Below, one piece after another: positions 1-12,119 of a stretch of 64,000 nucleotides of DNA; positions within the stretch are counted from its first letter, which is position 1; every line of letters starts with the position of its first letter. The notes under the pieces are model-generated. The model was given only the letters and a program-made list of their open reading frames with translations, had not been told where the DNA came from and did not search any database. Origin of the DNA: Pegea sp. RAD2-039 (lineage: Eukaryota; Chordata; Thaliacea; Salpida; Salpidae); assembly GCA_034620365.1 (NCBI GenBank), contig JAQGEQ010000255.1, forward strand, positions 912,596 to 976,595, in the 5' to 3' direction. The translations under genes and the position numbers were made by a program.

Positions 1-229
1 CTCGGCAGATTTGTACTAATCGTGATACAAACTGTTACTACAGTGTCTAGATCATTCTTTCTAATGAATAAGTTGCAATAAAGATACAAATCGTAAAAAA
101 TTAAATCACAAACTTATTTACATACTAATTAATTTGAAATATTTTGTTTCAACTTTGTGTAAATGCTGTGGATAAAATTAGACTTTCTAGAAATTTGTTT
201 TAATTGCAACAGAATACCGCTGCAGTTGA

Positions 230-245
230 TATATAAGATGACTCA
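230..245 (+). promoter_or_regulatory. TATA box fused to AP-1 site, unit 1
   Basis: TATATAAG (230-237) is followed one base later by TGACTCA (239-245), inside a conserved block preceded by ACCGCTGCA. This is a plausible RNA polymerase II core promoter for the monomer, with start expected near 260 where TCAGTA occurs. Promoter function is inferred. Confidence 0.6.
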
Positions 246-1349
246 TCAAATACACACAATTCAGTATAGAGCTGAACAATTTTAAACAATTGAGTGTATA
301 GAGCTGAATTTGTTAAATTAAAGAAGATAATAGAATTATTAGTTCTTATATTACATCAAAATTAAAATAAAAAAACACATAGCCAAAAACGAAGAAATAC
401 AAGAAGTAATATCTACTATACTAAGTTAAACATGATAACATACTTTTCTGTCGAAGTTTATGACTTACCACTTAAAGATTAAGTTGTTGGTTATCGCACA
501 GAGCAATAGTATTTCTTTTTTACCTTATTCGAACTGCTCTTTCAATAAAACTCATTTTTAGCAATAAAATCAGTTGTAGATATAAAATTTAATTGCCATG
601 TTATATTGGTATTACCATTGTTTTAATACATGTAAAATGTAAGCTATTATAAGTATTTAAATTATTACACTTAGTTCATGTGCTTTGCACTAGGTAGACC
701 AAAACAAGTTTGTGTATTAATAATTCTAAATACCAAATCCAAACTTTTTTCGAGAACTCGTTGGTATGCTAATTAATTAAGAGCACTAACTTGACAATGC
801 TTCTTACTCGATAAAAGACAAGAGAAAAGGCATCAAAAACATTCCTTTGTGTACTTTGTTTACTATTCATTAAACAGAATGTTAAAAAATAAATATATGT
901 CGAATTGAAAAAATTATAAAACCTTTTAAAATTTGCTTTTGAATTTTTTTACTAATGATGTTGTAGAGATGTAGCAAATTTTAAATCTTTCTGTACTAAT
1001 CAAAAAAAAATTACTAAATTGATTTTTTCAGTTTGTAGATTTGGACAAAAAATAATATTTTATCAATCGCAGCACAAATCACAAATCACAAAAAAAAATC
1101 ATGAAACCAAATATTACAATGTCATAAAATGTTAATTAAATATTTCAAAAGAACAAGGTAAAAGCTGAGATAATGTTAAGTTAAAAAGTTAGTTTTGACA
1201 TTTACTGTTTAACTCTTAGTTTATTAATTTTTAACTGTTCGTTTAATATAAACTTAAAATGTACTATTATACTACTATTATAGTAATACTACACTTTATA
1301 GAGATTTACTTCAGATAAATAAAAAAACCGCAGTATTTTATAATCCAAA

Positions 1350-1501
1350 TGAGTCACTAAATGCTAATAATCAAATAATTTGGATGAATTAAAGAAGTAA
1401 GTGAAAAGGTCATAAAATACAAATGAAATCAAATCTAAACAAGCTAACTGTAGTAAGTTATAAATGAAAATCTTATCGTGACGCCGCAGGATATGACGTC
1501 A
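1350..1501 (+). promoter_or_regulatory. AP-1 plus CRE block, unit 1
   Basis: TGAGTCA at 1350-1356 follows an ACCGCAGTATTTTATAATCC lead-in that resembles the one before the TATA block. A perfect palindromic CRE, TGACGTCA, lies at 1494-1501 in the context GGATATGACGTCATAGACTC. These are consensus bZIP sites; occupancy is inferred. Confidence 0.5.
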
Positions 1502-2958
1502 TAGACTCTTCTTCTGGTTGACTTTTAGTACTGATGACTTGATGATTCAGTTTTATTAATTAAACAATATAATGAAGGATAGATTATCGTTTTTAAAAAT
1601 AAAAGGATGTTTAGCTATTAATAAACTTATTAGTTTGACAAGGTTGAAATTAAGTCATAAACCGCCTTTGGTGTACTGTTAACGCTGATAATTTAACAAT
1701 TCATTTTTCATCTTAAAGATGATGGTGAAGAACATATTTCCCATTTCATACATAAAATGAAAGCTGAATTATGGATAAAATAAATAGCTGATAAATTTTC
1801 TTAAAGTTTTTGAAACTTAAATTTAAAAAAATATTTAAAAAAATAACTTTCCATACTTGGGTTATAAATTACAATTACTACAATAGATATGAAAAAATAC
1901 TTTAGATAAGAACAACAACTCGAGTTAAAAGAAGTAAAATCGTTTGTAAGAATCTTACTTTGACAGATAAGTAATGTTAGTTTAAAGAAAATAGAATTTG
2001 ATCTATAATTATTATTAGGAAATTCATGATTTTTTTCAAAAGAACCTAATACTAATATATTTGCCTTTTTTAAAATAACTTTTCAGAAACCTCCTAAGTA
2101 CTTAAAATCTCAAACTCTGTTTAATTATCTGCCGATATTGATTAAAATAATTTTTTAATAATTCCTTTTGTCTTTTGAAAAGTTTAACATCATCTTAAAA
2201 CAACTTTTAAAATGCTTAAAACTTTTTAATAAAGCAAAAATACCATTTTCATTGCAATTTATATAAAGGCTTGTAACAAATTGTTGTTAAATTACTTAAT
2301 ATTTTTAGGCCACTAAAAATAAAAGTACTAATAGTTTATTTTACTACTGTAGAACGTCATTTTTATTTTTCCCTATATACTTAGTAGTTGTTTTCATGCA
2401 ATTTTCATAATGGTTTGTAATCTATTAAAATATTGTTTATAATTTTGCTAAAACTTAAAATTTACTATAAGAAGATTATTTTAGATTTAAATAATTGAGA
2501 AATCAGGTAATTTTTGAAGTATTATTATTTATTTAATCTTATAAGTATTTATTTAAATATAAATCATTAGTTTTGAGAGTTAATATTTTGTCCTTTTAAT
2601 TTAAAAAATGTTTTTTTTCTTATGGATTTTTTACTATAGAGTTCTCTTTATGAATTTTTCTACTTAAATAAAAAGTATTTATGTTTTTTAAGCTAGAAAT
2701 TTGAGATATATTTTAATTTATTTTAGTCCATACTCTATTTTTTAGATTTCTATTTTTTAATCATAAAGCAAGTTTTGTATCACACACTTTTTTATAGTTA
2801 TAAATTATTTCAAAAGTATACTTAAAGATTTATGAATTTTAACTAAATCTTTAAATAGTATAATTAGTAATAATAAACTTACTTTTACATTTAGAAAGGA
2901 TAATTATATTTAAATTTTTTGTTTTTTCAGGTTTTACTATTTAGTAATTATCTAATGG

Positions 2959-3144
2959 ATGAATATTATGGTAATGGTTGATATATTAAATGAAATCTTT
3001 GTTTTAATCAAAAAGGAATACTTTAAACAGAAGTTTGATGGATTTGGTTTGTATGCAAATTTTGATTTAATTAGTTTGATAAATTCTGAATTTAAGAGTT
3101 TGTTTATATTTATTTCAATTTCTATTTTTCATTTAGATTTTTAA
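2959..3144 (+). CDS. Small conserved repeat ORF, 61 codons, unit 1
   Basis: An ATG-initiated frame starting MNIMVMVDILNEIFVLIKKE and ending at TAA. It lies just after a strong splice-acceptor-like tract (pyrimidine run and CAG ending at 2930), so it may be the start of a coding exon rather than a free-standing gene. I do not recognise the product. It is hydrophobic with a lysine-rich middle and no obvious cleavable signal. The frame is open in all five full bodies of the array (2959, 7847, 14831, 21813 and, shortened, 25470), and most replacements are conservative (D to E, I to L, F to L). That could mean past selection or simply recent copying. Confidence 0.35.
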   Translation: MNIMVMVDILNEIFVLIKKEYFKQKFDGFGLYANFDLISLINSEFKSLFIFISISIFHLDF

Positions 3145-3952
3145 ATTAAAAAGTTCATAATGTCTGTGAATGCGTTTAGCGTCTTGAGTTCATGTATTAT
3201 TTATATCATATTGACTCATTGTCCTTTATATTGATTAATAAACAACCTATTGTTGATTCAATGTTACCTTTTGTTGCAATTTCAATTATGAACAAATAAG
3301 TATCAAGTTTGATAATAGCTGATAGTATTTCATTTTCAACTTCTTTGTTTTATGTGGTTTATATCATCTTTCTTTTAAGGATGTTTGTTTTATAGTTGCT
3401 TCACTGATACCTGTTTGTTCATAAACTTTACTCAAAAATTTAGAATTTAGTTTAAATTTGACACAATGTCCTATAAACAGATTATAGAATATTATATTTA
3501 TAGTATTTATGAAACATTGCTTATTTAAAAGTTTTGATATTCTTTTAACTTTTTATTATAAATAACCCTTTGCTGATTTTTGTTAAGTTAGTTTTTTCAA
3601 CCTATGATTTAGATTTGCTGTAATCTCTTTTCTACAATTCAATTGAAATAATTTTCTTTTAAAATAGTTGTTAGTAAGACAACAATGAAGTTTTTGGATT
3701 TTTAATTGACTTTTATAGCTGAAGATAAACTCATAAATATCTAATAAGTTTGTTGAATGTTAGTTGAAATGTATTCTGCTAACTGCTGATAAACTTATGT
3801 TTAATGTTACTTTTTATTGATCATAAGATTTAATGAAATTATAACACAACTTACATTTGTCAAACAACCACAACTAAGTAAAAGATCTAATGAAGATTTT
3901 AAATGAAACATCAGAAGAAGACTTATAACTTGTTCTTTCAAATGTTTTTTAG

Positions 3953-4054
3953 TCATACCAGCTTATACAACACATGGCTGATAGTGAACAATTGTATAAT
4001 AGTAAAAAGCGAATACTGAAGAATAAGATCTCAGAAAATGGTGAAAAATCTTCA
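3953..4054 (+). pseudogene. Exon-like block beta of the repeat gene, unit 1
   Basis: A pyrimidine-rich tract and AG (3951-3952) precede 34 open codons beginning SYQLIQHMADSEQLYNSKKR and rich in lysine. A GTATGA donor-like site follows at 4055. The block recurs in units 2, 6 and 7 with synonymous or conservative changes. In unit 4 a TAG interrupts it (after GEQL, near 15,871). Function unknown. Most copies of the gene are decayed, hence the pseudogene label. Confidence 0.35.
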
Positions 4055-4446
4055 GTATGATCAAGTGTTTAATATTGTGAGTTAAATTCTTTTATTGTTG
4101 TATTCATTAATAATAAGTTGAAGTAGTTTTAAAGTGATTTTATATATGGTTATATTTCCTTTATTATTTTATTTCTGTTACATCTATACCAAATAAACTA
4201 ATATATCCTTTTTATATACTTATGAAAAGATTAAGTTTAGCCAATTGATTTATAATTTAAATTACCATTTTTAATAACTTTCTGTTAGATCTGGACCAAA
4301 TAAACTAATATATCCTTTTTCTTAAGTTATGAAGATATTTTCTTTAGTTGATTGATAATATTGGTTTTTCAAAACTCTTCAAAATTGATTTATCCTAATC
4401 ATTTGGTTTAATTAGTATAATTTATCTAAATTGAATTAGTTTGCAG

Positions 4447-4588
4447 ATTGAATGAAGAAAAACATCAAAAGGTTGTATTGATTACAACATTCAAACTAAA
4501 GTGGAAACAAATTATGATTCTTTCAGGAAACAACTTTCTTATAAAATCAGAATGAACACAAGAAGGAAGAGAAAAACTCTCTTTCCAG
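4447..4588 (+). pseudogene. Exon-like block gamma of the repeat gene, unit 1
   Basis: Flanked by an acceptor (TTTGCAG ending at 4446) and a donor (CCAG followed by GTAACT at 4589). In phase with block beta it reads IE, a TGA, then a basic segment containing KVETNYDSFRKQLSYKIR and RRKRK, which resembles a nuclear-localisation or DNA-contact patch. The TGA occurs at the same place in units 2 and 7, so either the exon start is really further in or the stop predates duplication. Two other frames are also partly open, so the coding frame is not settled. Confidence 0.3.
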
Positions 4589-4639
4589 GTAACTATTTAC
4601 AATTAATAGTCAAATCAAAATATAATGGTTAAGCAACAG

Positions 4640-4745
4640 GTCTGGCAGAATACCAACTTAGCTGGATTTTTCTTTCCTCAGCGTGACTTCAGTAAAGATT
4701 TACAGACACAAGTGATGCCATCTGCAAACTGTCTTGCTGATCATT
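4640..4745 (+). pseudogene. Exon-like block delta of the repeat gene, unit 1
   Basis: Follows an acceptor (AACAG ending at 4639) and ends at a GTAAGC donor-like site at 4746. One frame is fully open and protein-like, with FFFPQRDFSKDLQTQVMPS and CLADHC. The unit 7 counterpart near 27,170-27,235 reads similarly (FPQNDISKDVQTQVIP) but opens with TAG. In units 2, 4 and 6 the same region contains TAG and gains a perfect CRE. The splice phase from block gamma favours a different, shorter frame, so the two readings conflict. Confidence 0.3.
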
Positions 4746-4835
4746 GTAAGCTGAAACTCTGATTTGAACCTAAAATTTGAAAAAAGATTTGGAGAAAAAA
4801 GTTTCAAGTTAACTTCTTGTAATCAAATATTTCAG

Positions 4836-5082
4836 GGTCAAGTATCAATCAAATCTTCAGGAAAATACTGAAGACCGTGACGATAGTACTGATATTTTAA
4901 ACAAAGATGAAAAATGTTTTATATATAGTCGTCGACCTTACATTAGAAGGGTTTCACAATCACCAAATGATCTCATTTATCAAACAGATGTAATAAATGG
5001 TTCTGCGTTTCTCTTTTACCTGTTGAGATTTGATCTTTTCATTTTTTGTCAAGATCTTTTGTTGAAGGTTCACTTTTTTTGA
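4836..5082 (+). pseudogene. Putative last exon of the repeat gene, unit 1
   Basis: An acceptor (TATTTCAG ending at 4835) opens an 81-codon frame from 4837 to a TGA at 5080-5082. The encoded tail has an acidic stretch (ENTEDRDDSTDILNKDEK), then a basic RRPYIRR motif, then a hydrophobic end. An AATAAA lies at 5110-5115, 28 bases past the stop, as expected of a terminal exon. No ATG opens the block, so it must depend on upstream exons. I do not recognise the family. Labelled pseudogene because the upstream blocks are decayed, but this block itself is intact. Confidence 0.45.
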
Positions 5083-5410
5083 AATTAAAGTTTGTTTGAT
5101 TTTATGTTCAATAAAAAATGATTAAGATGATTATTTCACATCATTTAGATGATTATTTTAAATGATTTTAGAATACCGTCTAGATAATTTCATTTACAGA
5201 TTAATAAGAAATTGAGATGTAGAAAGTAATAATTGAACCACAGAGTTTTCTATGAGTCTTATCAATTGACTACTTGTTAATTTTAAACAGTTTCTTTTAA
5301 CCTTGTGAAAATACTCTGCTTTAAGTTAGACTTTTTAGAACTTTTTTGTAATTGCAACTAAATTTCAAATCATAATTATTTTAATTGCATCAGAATACCG
5401 CTGCACTTGA

Positions 5411-5426
5411 TATATAAGATGACTCA
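5411..5426 (+). promoter_or_regulatory. TATA box fused to AP-1 site, unit 2
   Basis: TATATAAG at 5411-5418 and TGACTCA at 5420-5426, with the ACCGCTGCA lead-in conserved. Confidence 0.58.
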
Positions 5427-6245
5427 TCAAATGCAAACACAATAGTATATAGCTGAGATTATTAAATCAAAGAATTTAGTTTATTTATTAATTGTCATTT
5501 TACATCAGAACTAGAAAAAAAAACAGCAAAACTAAGAATGAAGAATTACCACAAGTAATATTGCTATGACAAAGTTATGCATCATGAGCTACTTTTCAGC
5601 TTTTGTGTTCTGATGTAGTAGACCACAACAAGTTTCTATTTTAATACTTTCAAATACCAAATCCAAATTATTTCAATTAACTCGTTTTTATGATAATTTA
5701 TTAATAGCGCTTAATTGATAATGTTTCTTAATCGATAAAAGTCATAAGAAGAAGAATAAAAATCAATTATTGGTGTACTTCATCGTCTATGCTTTTAATA
5801 GAGTATTAATATATATATATCTAAATTGAAAAAAAGTATTGAAACTCTTCAAGTTTTTTTAAAAATGATGTTGTGTAATGCATGAAACAATTTAAAAAAT
5901 TTTTTAAACTAATCAAAAGAGAATTTCTAAATTGATTGTTTCAGTTGGTTGAATTATTAAAAAAAATGTTAAATATCATTTGCATCACTAACTGAAACAA
6001 ATCACAAAACATATCGTGAGAGCAAATACTACTACGTTGTAAAATTTTAATTAAATATTTCAAAACATCAAGCTAAAAGCTGAGACCAAATCTAAGTAAA
6101 AAAATTAATTATGACTTCTACTGTTAGCTAATTATTCAATTATTTTTCACTGTTGATTTATGATATTTTCAAACTGTATATTTAGCACTACACTATAGAA
6201 ATTTACTACAGATAAACAAAATACCGCTGTATCTTATAATCCAAA

Positions 6246-6401
6246 TGAGTCACTTAATGCTGATAATCAAATAGTAATATAAGCTGAGTAGAGAAGTTTG
6301 TGAAAAGGTCATTTGTTATATATGAGTTCAAACCTAAGACACTCTCACTGTAGAGAGTTATGAATTTACATAATTTAATGACGCTGCTGGATATGACGTC
6401 A
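6246..6401 (+). promoter_or_regulatory. AP-1 plus CRE block, unit 2
   Basis: TGAGTCA at 6246-6252 and TGACGTCA at 6394-6401. Confidence 0.5.
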
Positions 6402-7846
6402 TACACTCTTCTTCTGGTAAACATTTAGTGCTGACAACTTGATGATTCAGTTTTATTAATTAAACAACATAATGAAGAATAGATTATCTTTTTTAGAATG
6501 AAAGGATGTATAGTTAATAGTAAACTTTTTAGTTTGACAAGATTGAAAATGAAATCTTATATCGCTCTTTTGGAGTACTGTTAGTGCTGAAAACTTTACG
6601 ATTCATTTTTCATCTAGCAAAGATGATGGTGAAGAACATATTTCCCATTTTATACATCAAATGAAAACTGAATTATAGATAACTTAAATAGCATATAAAT
6701 GTTCTAAGAGTTTTTGGTACTTAAAAAAAATATTTAAAACATACGTTTCGGTAATTGTGTTAGAAATTACAATTACTATAATGACTTTAAAAAATACTTT
6801 ATAAAAGAACAACAGATTAAGTCAAACAAAGTAAATCCATTTGGAAAAATCTTACTCTGAAAGATAAGTAATATTAATTTACAGAAAAGACAAATTGATC
6901 TATACTCATTAGTAAGAATTCATGATTTATTTCAAAATAACCTAATATCTTTGCTTCTTTTGAAATAACTTTTCAGAAACCTCCTAAGTAGGCAAGATCT
7001 GTAACTCAGTTCAAATATCTGCCGATATTGATTAAATGATTTTTGTAATAACTACTTTTGTCTTTTGAAATTATTAACATCAACTTGAAACAGCTTTTAA
7101 AATACTTGATTGTTGCTAATAAGACACCTATATCATTTATATTGCAATTTATTACAATAATTGTAACAAATTGTTGTTAAATTACTTAATATTTCTAGGC
7201 CACTAAAAATAAAAGTACTAATAGTTTATTTTTACTACTGTGATATGTCATTTTCATTTTTCCCTATATACTTAGTATATGTTTTCATGCAATTTTCATA
7301 ATGGTTTGTAATCTATTAAAATATTGTTTATAATTTTGCTAAAACTAAAAATGTACTATTAGAACATTATTTTAGATTTAAATAGTTGAGAAATCAGGTA
7401 ATTATTGAAGTATTATTATTTATTTAATCTTATAAGTATTTATTTAAATGTAAATCATTAGTTTTGAGAGTTAATATTTTGTCCTTTTAATTTAAAAAAT
7501 GTTTTTTTTTCTGATAGATTTTTTCTATGGAGTTCTCTTTATGAATTTTTCTACTTAAATAAAAAGTATTTATTTTTTTTAAACTAGAAATTTTAGATAT
7601 ATTTTAATTTATTTTACTCCATATACTATTTTTTAAATTTCTATTTTTTAATCATAAAGCAAGTTTTGTATCACACTTTTATATAGTTATAAATTATTTC
7701 AAAAGTATATTTAAAGATTTATGAGATTTAACTAAACCTTTAAACAGTATAATTAATAGTAATAAAATTATTTTACATTTAGAAAGGGTAATTATATTTA
7801 AATTTTTTGTTTGTTCAGGTTTTACTATTTAGTAATTATCTAATGG

Positions 7847-8032
7847 ATGAATATTATGGTAATGGTTGATATATTAAATGAAATCTTTGTTTTAATCAAA
7901 AAGGAGTACTTTAAACAGAAGTTTGATGGATTTGGTTTGTATGCAAATTTTGAATTAATTAGTTTGATAACTTCTGAATTTAAGAGTTTGTTTATATTTA
8001 TTTCAATTTCTATTTTTCATTTAGATTTATAA
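7847..8032 (+). CDS. Small conserved repeat ORF, 61 codons, unit 2
   Basis: B-type copy of the MNIMVMVDIL frame. It differs from unit 1 by NFD to NFE, INSEF to ITSEF, and the last residue (F to L). The start, stop and upstream acceptor-like tract are retained. Product unrecognised. Confidence 0.33.
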   Translation: MNIMVMVDILNEIFVLIKKEYFKQKFDGFGLYANFELISLITSEFKSLFIFISISIFHLDL

Positions 8033-10195
8033 TTTAAAAACTTCAAAATGTCTGTGAATGCGTTTAGTGTCTTGAGTTCTTGTATTATTTATATCATAAA
8101 GACTAAGTATCCTTTATTGTGATTAATTAACAACCTATTGTTGATTCAATGTTACCTTTTGTTGCAATTTTATTTATTAACAAATAAGTATCAAGCTTGA
8201 TAATAGCTGATAGTATTTCATTTTCAACTTTTTTGTTTTATGTGGTTTATATCATCTTTCTTTTAAGGATGTTTATTTTAAAGTTGCTTCACTGAAACCT
8301 GTTTGTTCTTAAACTTTACTTAAAAATTTAAAATTAAGTTTGAATTTGACACAATCTCCTTTAAACAGATTATAGAATACTTTATCTTTCATTATACTAA
8401 TTATGAAACATTGCTTAATAAATAGTTTTAATATTCTTTAACCTTTCTCTTAAAAATAACCCTTGGATGATTATTGTTAAGTTAGTTTTTTCAACCTTGA
8501 AGTTAGATTTGCTCTAATCTCTTTTTTACAATTTAATTGAAACATTTTCCTTTCTAAAATAGTTGTTAGTAAGACAGCAATGAAGTTTTTGGATTTTTAA
8601 TTGACTTTTATAGCTGAAGACAAATTCATAAATGTGTAATAAGTTTGATGAATGTTAGTTGAAATGTATTTTGCTAACTGCTGATAAACTTTTGTTTAAT
8701 GTTACTTTTTATTGATCTTTAGATTTAACAAAAATATAACACACCTTAGATTTGTCAAACAACCATCAGCTAAGAAAAAGAAGTAATTAAGATTTTAAAT
8801 GAAACATCAGAAGAAGACTTATAACTTGTTCTTTCAAATGTTTTTTAGTCATACCAGCTTATACAACACATGACTGATGGTGAACAATTGTATAATTGTA
8901 AAAAGCGAATACAGAAGAAAAAGATCTCAGAAAATAGTGAAATTTCTTCAGAATGATCAAGTGGTTAATATTGACAGTTAAATTCTTTTCTTGTTGTATA
9001 CATTAATAATAAGTTGAGTTAGTTTTAAAGTGATTTTATATATATGGTTAAATTTCCATTACTATTATATTTCAATTATATCTTAACCAAATGAACTAAT
9101 ATATCATTTTGATATACTTATGAAAGTATTTAGTTTATCTGATGTAAAATATTGACTTTTCAAAATTCTTCAAAATTGGTTTATCCTAATCATTTGGTTT
9201 AATTAGTTTACCTTATCTAAATTGAATTAGTTTGCAGATTGAATGAAAGAAAAGAAACATCATAAGGTTTATTGTTTACAACATTCAAACTAAAGTGGAG
9301 ACAAATTATGATGCTTTCAGGAAGCAACTTTCTTATAAAATCAGAATAAACAGAAGAAGTAAGAGAACAATCTCTTTTAGGTAACTATTTAAAAGTAATA
9401 GTCAAAATCTAACTATAATGTTCAATCAACAGGTGTTGTAGAATACAAACTTAGTTCAAGTGATATTTTTCCTCAGTGACGTCAGTAAAGATGTAAGTGA
9501 TGCCATCTGCAAACTGTCTTGCTGATCAGTGCAAGCTGAAACTCTGATTCAAACCTAAAATTTGTGGGAAGATTTGGAGAAAAAACATTCAAGTTAACTT
9601 CTTTTAATTTAAAAATGTCAGGGTCAAGTATCAATCAAATCTTCAGGAAAATACTGAAGACCGTGACGATAGTACTGATATTTTAAACAAAGATGAAAAA
9701 TGTTTTATATCTAGTCGTCGACCTTACATTAGAAGGTTTCACAATCACCAAATAATCCCATTTATCAAACAGATGTAATAAATGGTTCTGCGTTTCTCTT
9801 CTACGTGGTGAGGTTAGATCTTTTGATTTTTTGTCGAGATCTTTTGTTGAAGGTTTACTTTTTTAGAAATTAAAGCTTGTTTGATTTTATGTTCAATAAA
9901 AAATGATTAAGATGATTATTTCACATCAATTAGATGATTATTTTAAATGGTTTTAGAATACCGTCTAGATAATTTCATTTACAGATTAATAAGAAATTGA
10001 GATGTAGAAAGTAATAATTGAACCACAGAGTTTTCTACGAATTTTATCAATTAACTATTTGTTAATTTTAAACAGTTTCTTTTAACCTTGTGAAAATACT
10101 ATATTTTAAGTTAGACTTTCTAGAACTTTTTTGTAATTGCAACTAAATTTCAAATCATAATTTTTTTAATTGCAACAGAATACCGCTGCATTTGA

Positions 10196-10211
10196 TATAT
10201 AAGATGACTCA
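10196..10211 (+). promoter_or_regulatory. TATA box fused to AP-1 site, unit 3
   Basis: TATATAAG at 10196-10203 and TGACTCA at 10205-10211. It sits on a head-only unit, so any transcript would run through the unit boundary into the next A monomer. Confidence 0.55.
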
Positions 10212-11039
10212 TCAAATGCAAACAGTATAGTATATAGCTAAGATTATTAAATCAATGAATTTGGTTGATTGATTAATTGTCATTTTAAATCAAAAATAGA
10301 GAGAAAAAAACAACATCCTAACGAAAAACCAAGAATTACCACAAGTAATATCTATTATGACATAATTGAACAAGATAAGCTACTTTTAAGCATATTTACT
10401 CCGACTTAGTAGACCTAAAAAAGTTTGTATCTTAATAGTTTCGAATACTATATCAAAATTATTTCAATTAATTCGTTTTTATGCTAAATTATAAGTAGCG
10501 CTAACTTGGTAAGGTTTCTTACTCAATAAAAGACATAAGAAGAAGATTAAAATTCAATATTTTAGGTACTTCGTCGAATATACATTAAATAATATATTAA
10601 TATAGATATCTAAATTGAAATAGGGATTGAAGCTTTTGAAGTTTTTTTTATTAATGAAGTTGTTGTGTAATAGATGAAGCACTTTTTAAAACTGTGTAAG
10701 CTAATCAAAAGAGAATTCCTAAATTGATTGTTTCAGTTGGTTGATTTGTTCAATAAAAATTTTAAATATCATTTGCAGCACAAACTGAATCAAATCACAA
10801 ATCATATCATGAGACTAAATACTACTAAGTCGTACAATTTTAATTGAATATTTCAAAACAACAAGCTAAAAGCTGAGACCAAAGCTAAGTAAAAAAATTA
10901 ATCTTGACTTTTACTGTTTAACTAATAATTAATTTATTTTTAACTGTAGCTTTGATATATGTTCAAACTGTATAATTAGCACTACACTATAGAAATTTAC
11001 TTCAGATGAACAAAATACCGCTGTATCTTATAATCCAAA

Positions 11040-11196
11040 TGAGTCAATAAATACTGATAATGAAATGGTAAGATCAGCAGAATTAGAAAAGTTGGTGAAA
11101 AGGTCAGTTATTATAAATGACTTCAAATCTAAATTACTCTCACTGTAGAGCGTTATGAGTTTATATACTATCATGATGCTGCTGGATATGACGTCA
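11040..11196 (+). promoter_or_regulatory. AP-1 plus CRE block, unit 3
   Basis: TGAGTCA at 11040-11046 and TGACGTCA at 11189-11196. Confidence 0.5.
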
Positions 11197-12103
11197 TACA
11201 CTCTTCTTCTGGTAGAATTTTAGTGATGACAACTTGTTGATTCAGTTTTATTAATTAAATACCATAATGAAGAATAGATTATCTTTTTTAGAATGAAAGG
11301 ATGTATAGTTATCGTTAAACTTTTTAGTTTGACAAGGTTGAAAATGAAATCTTATATCGCTCGTTTGGTGTACTGTTAGTGCTGATAACTTTACGATTCA
11401 TTCTCCATCTAGCAAAGATGATGGTGAAGAACATATTTCCAATTTTATACATCAAATGAAAACTCAATTATAGATAACTTAAATAGCATATAAATGTTCT
11501 TAAAGTTTTTGGTACATAAATAAAAAAAAATCTTTCAAAACATACGTTTCAGTACTTTTGTTAGAGATTACAATTACTATAATAACTATAAAAATAACTT
11601 TATATAAGAACAACAATTTAAGTTAAGCGAAGTAAAATCAGTTGAAAAAATCTTACTCAGAAAGATAAGTAATATTAGTTTAAAGAAAATACAAATTGAT
11701 CTATACTTATTATTAGGAAATTCATGTTTTATTTTCAAAGCACCGAATACTATTATCTTTACTTTATATTGTTATATATATTAAGTTTTACGACAATTTC
11801 AAAACAAATTCAAAACACAGCGTCTTATCGAATCCCTTAAAAGATCTTAATGAGTATTGGAATGAATCACTTAACTCGGCAGATTTGTACTAATCATAAT
11901 ACAAACTGCTACTACAGAGTCTAGATCATTCTTTCTAAAGATTAAATTGCAATAAAGATACAAATCGTAAAAAACTAAATCACAAACTTATTTACATACT
12001 AATTAATTTGAATTATTTTGTTTCAACTTTGTGTAAATGCTGTGGATAAAATTAGACTTTCTAGAAATTTGTTTTAATTGCAACAGAATACCGCTGCAGT
12101 TGA

Positions 12104-12119
12104 TATATAAGATGACTCA
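12104..12119 (+). promoter_or_regulatory. TATA box fused to AP-1 site, unit 4
   Basis: TATATAAG at 12104-12111 and TGACTCA at 12113-12119. Confidence 0.58.

Larger units (their letters stand above)
1..5195 (+). repeat. Array unit 1: A-type, full length
   Basis: This is a full A monomer. It carries the TATA/AP-1 block at 230-245, AP-1 at 1350, CRE at 1494, the 61-codon ORF at 2959, a broken copy of the antisense frame (about 3361-3640), exon-like blocks at 3953-4054, 4447-4588 and from 4640, and an intact last exon at 4836-5082. In the antisense frame a TCA codon has become TAA. It is nearly identical to units 4 and 6 over the head but diverges in parts of the body, and it is followed directly by a B-type unit. 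Confidence 0.88.
5196..9980 (+). repeat. Array unit 2: B-type, full length
   Basis: This is the only full-length B monomer without a large internal deletion. It has TATA/AP-1 at 5411-5426, TGAGTCA at 6246, CRE at 6394, the 61-codon ORF at 7847 and an extra CRE at 9477. Its last exon (from 9622) has lost one G near 9735, so the reading frame that stays open in A units is shifted here. The poly(A) signal at 9895 is kept. The antisense frame is closed by stops. Confidence 0.87.
9981..11874 (+). repeat. Array unit 3: B-type head only
   Basis: This short unit of about 1.9 kb keeps only the promoter-like head: TATA/AP-1 at 10196-10211, TGAGTCA at 11040 and CRE at 11189. After about 11,760 the body is missing. 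An A-type boundary sequence (around 11,790-11,874, including CACAGCGTCTTATCGAATCC) leads straight into unit 4. The same arrangement is seen in unit 5. Confidence 0.87.

Noticed and set aside
4447-4588. Selenocysteine readthrough at the shared TGA of block gamma
   Set aside because: No SECIS-like structure recognised and the gene is otherwise decayed; an exon-boundary or pseudogene explanation is simpler.
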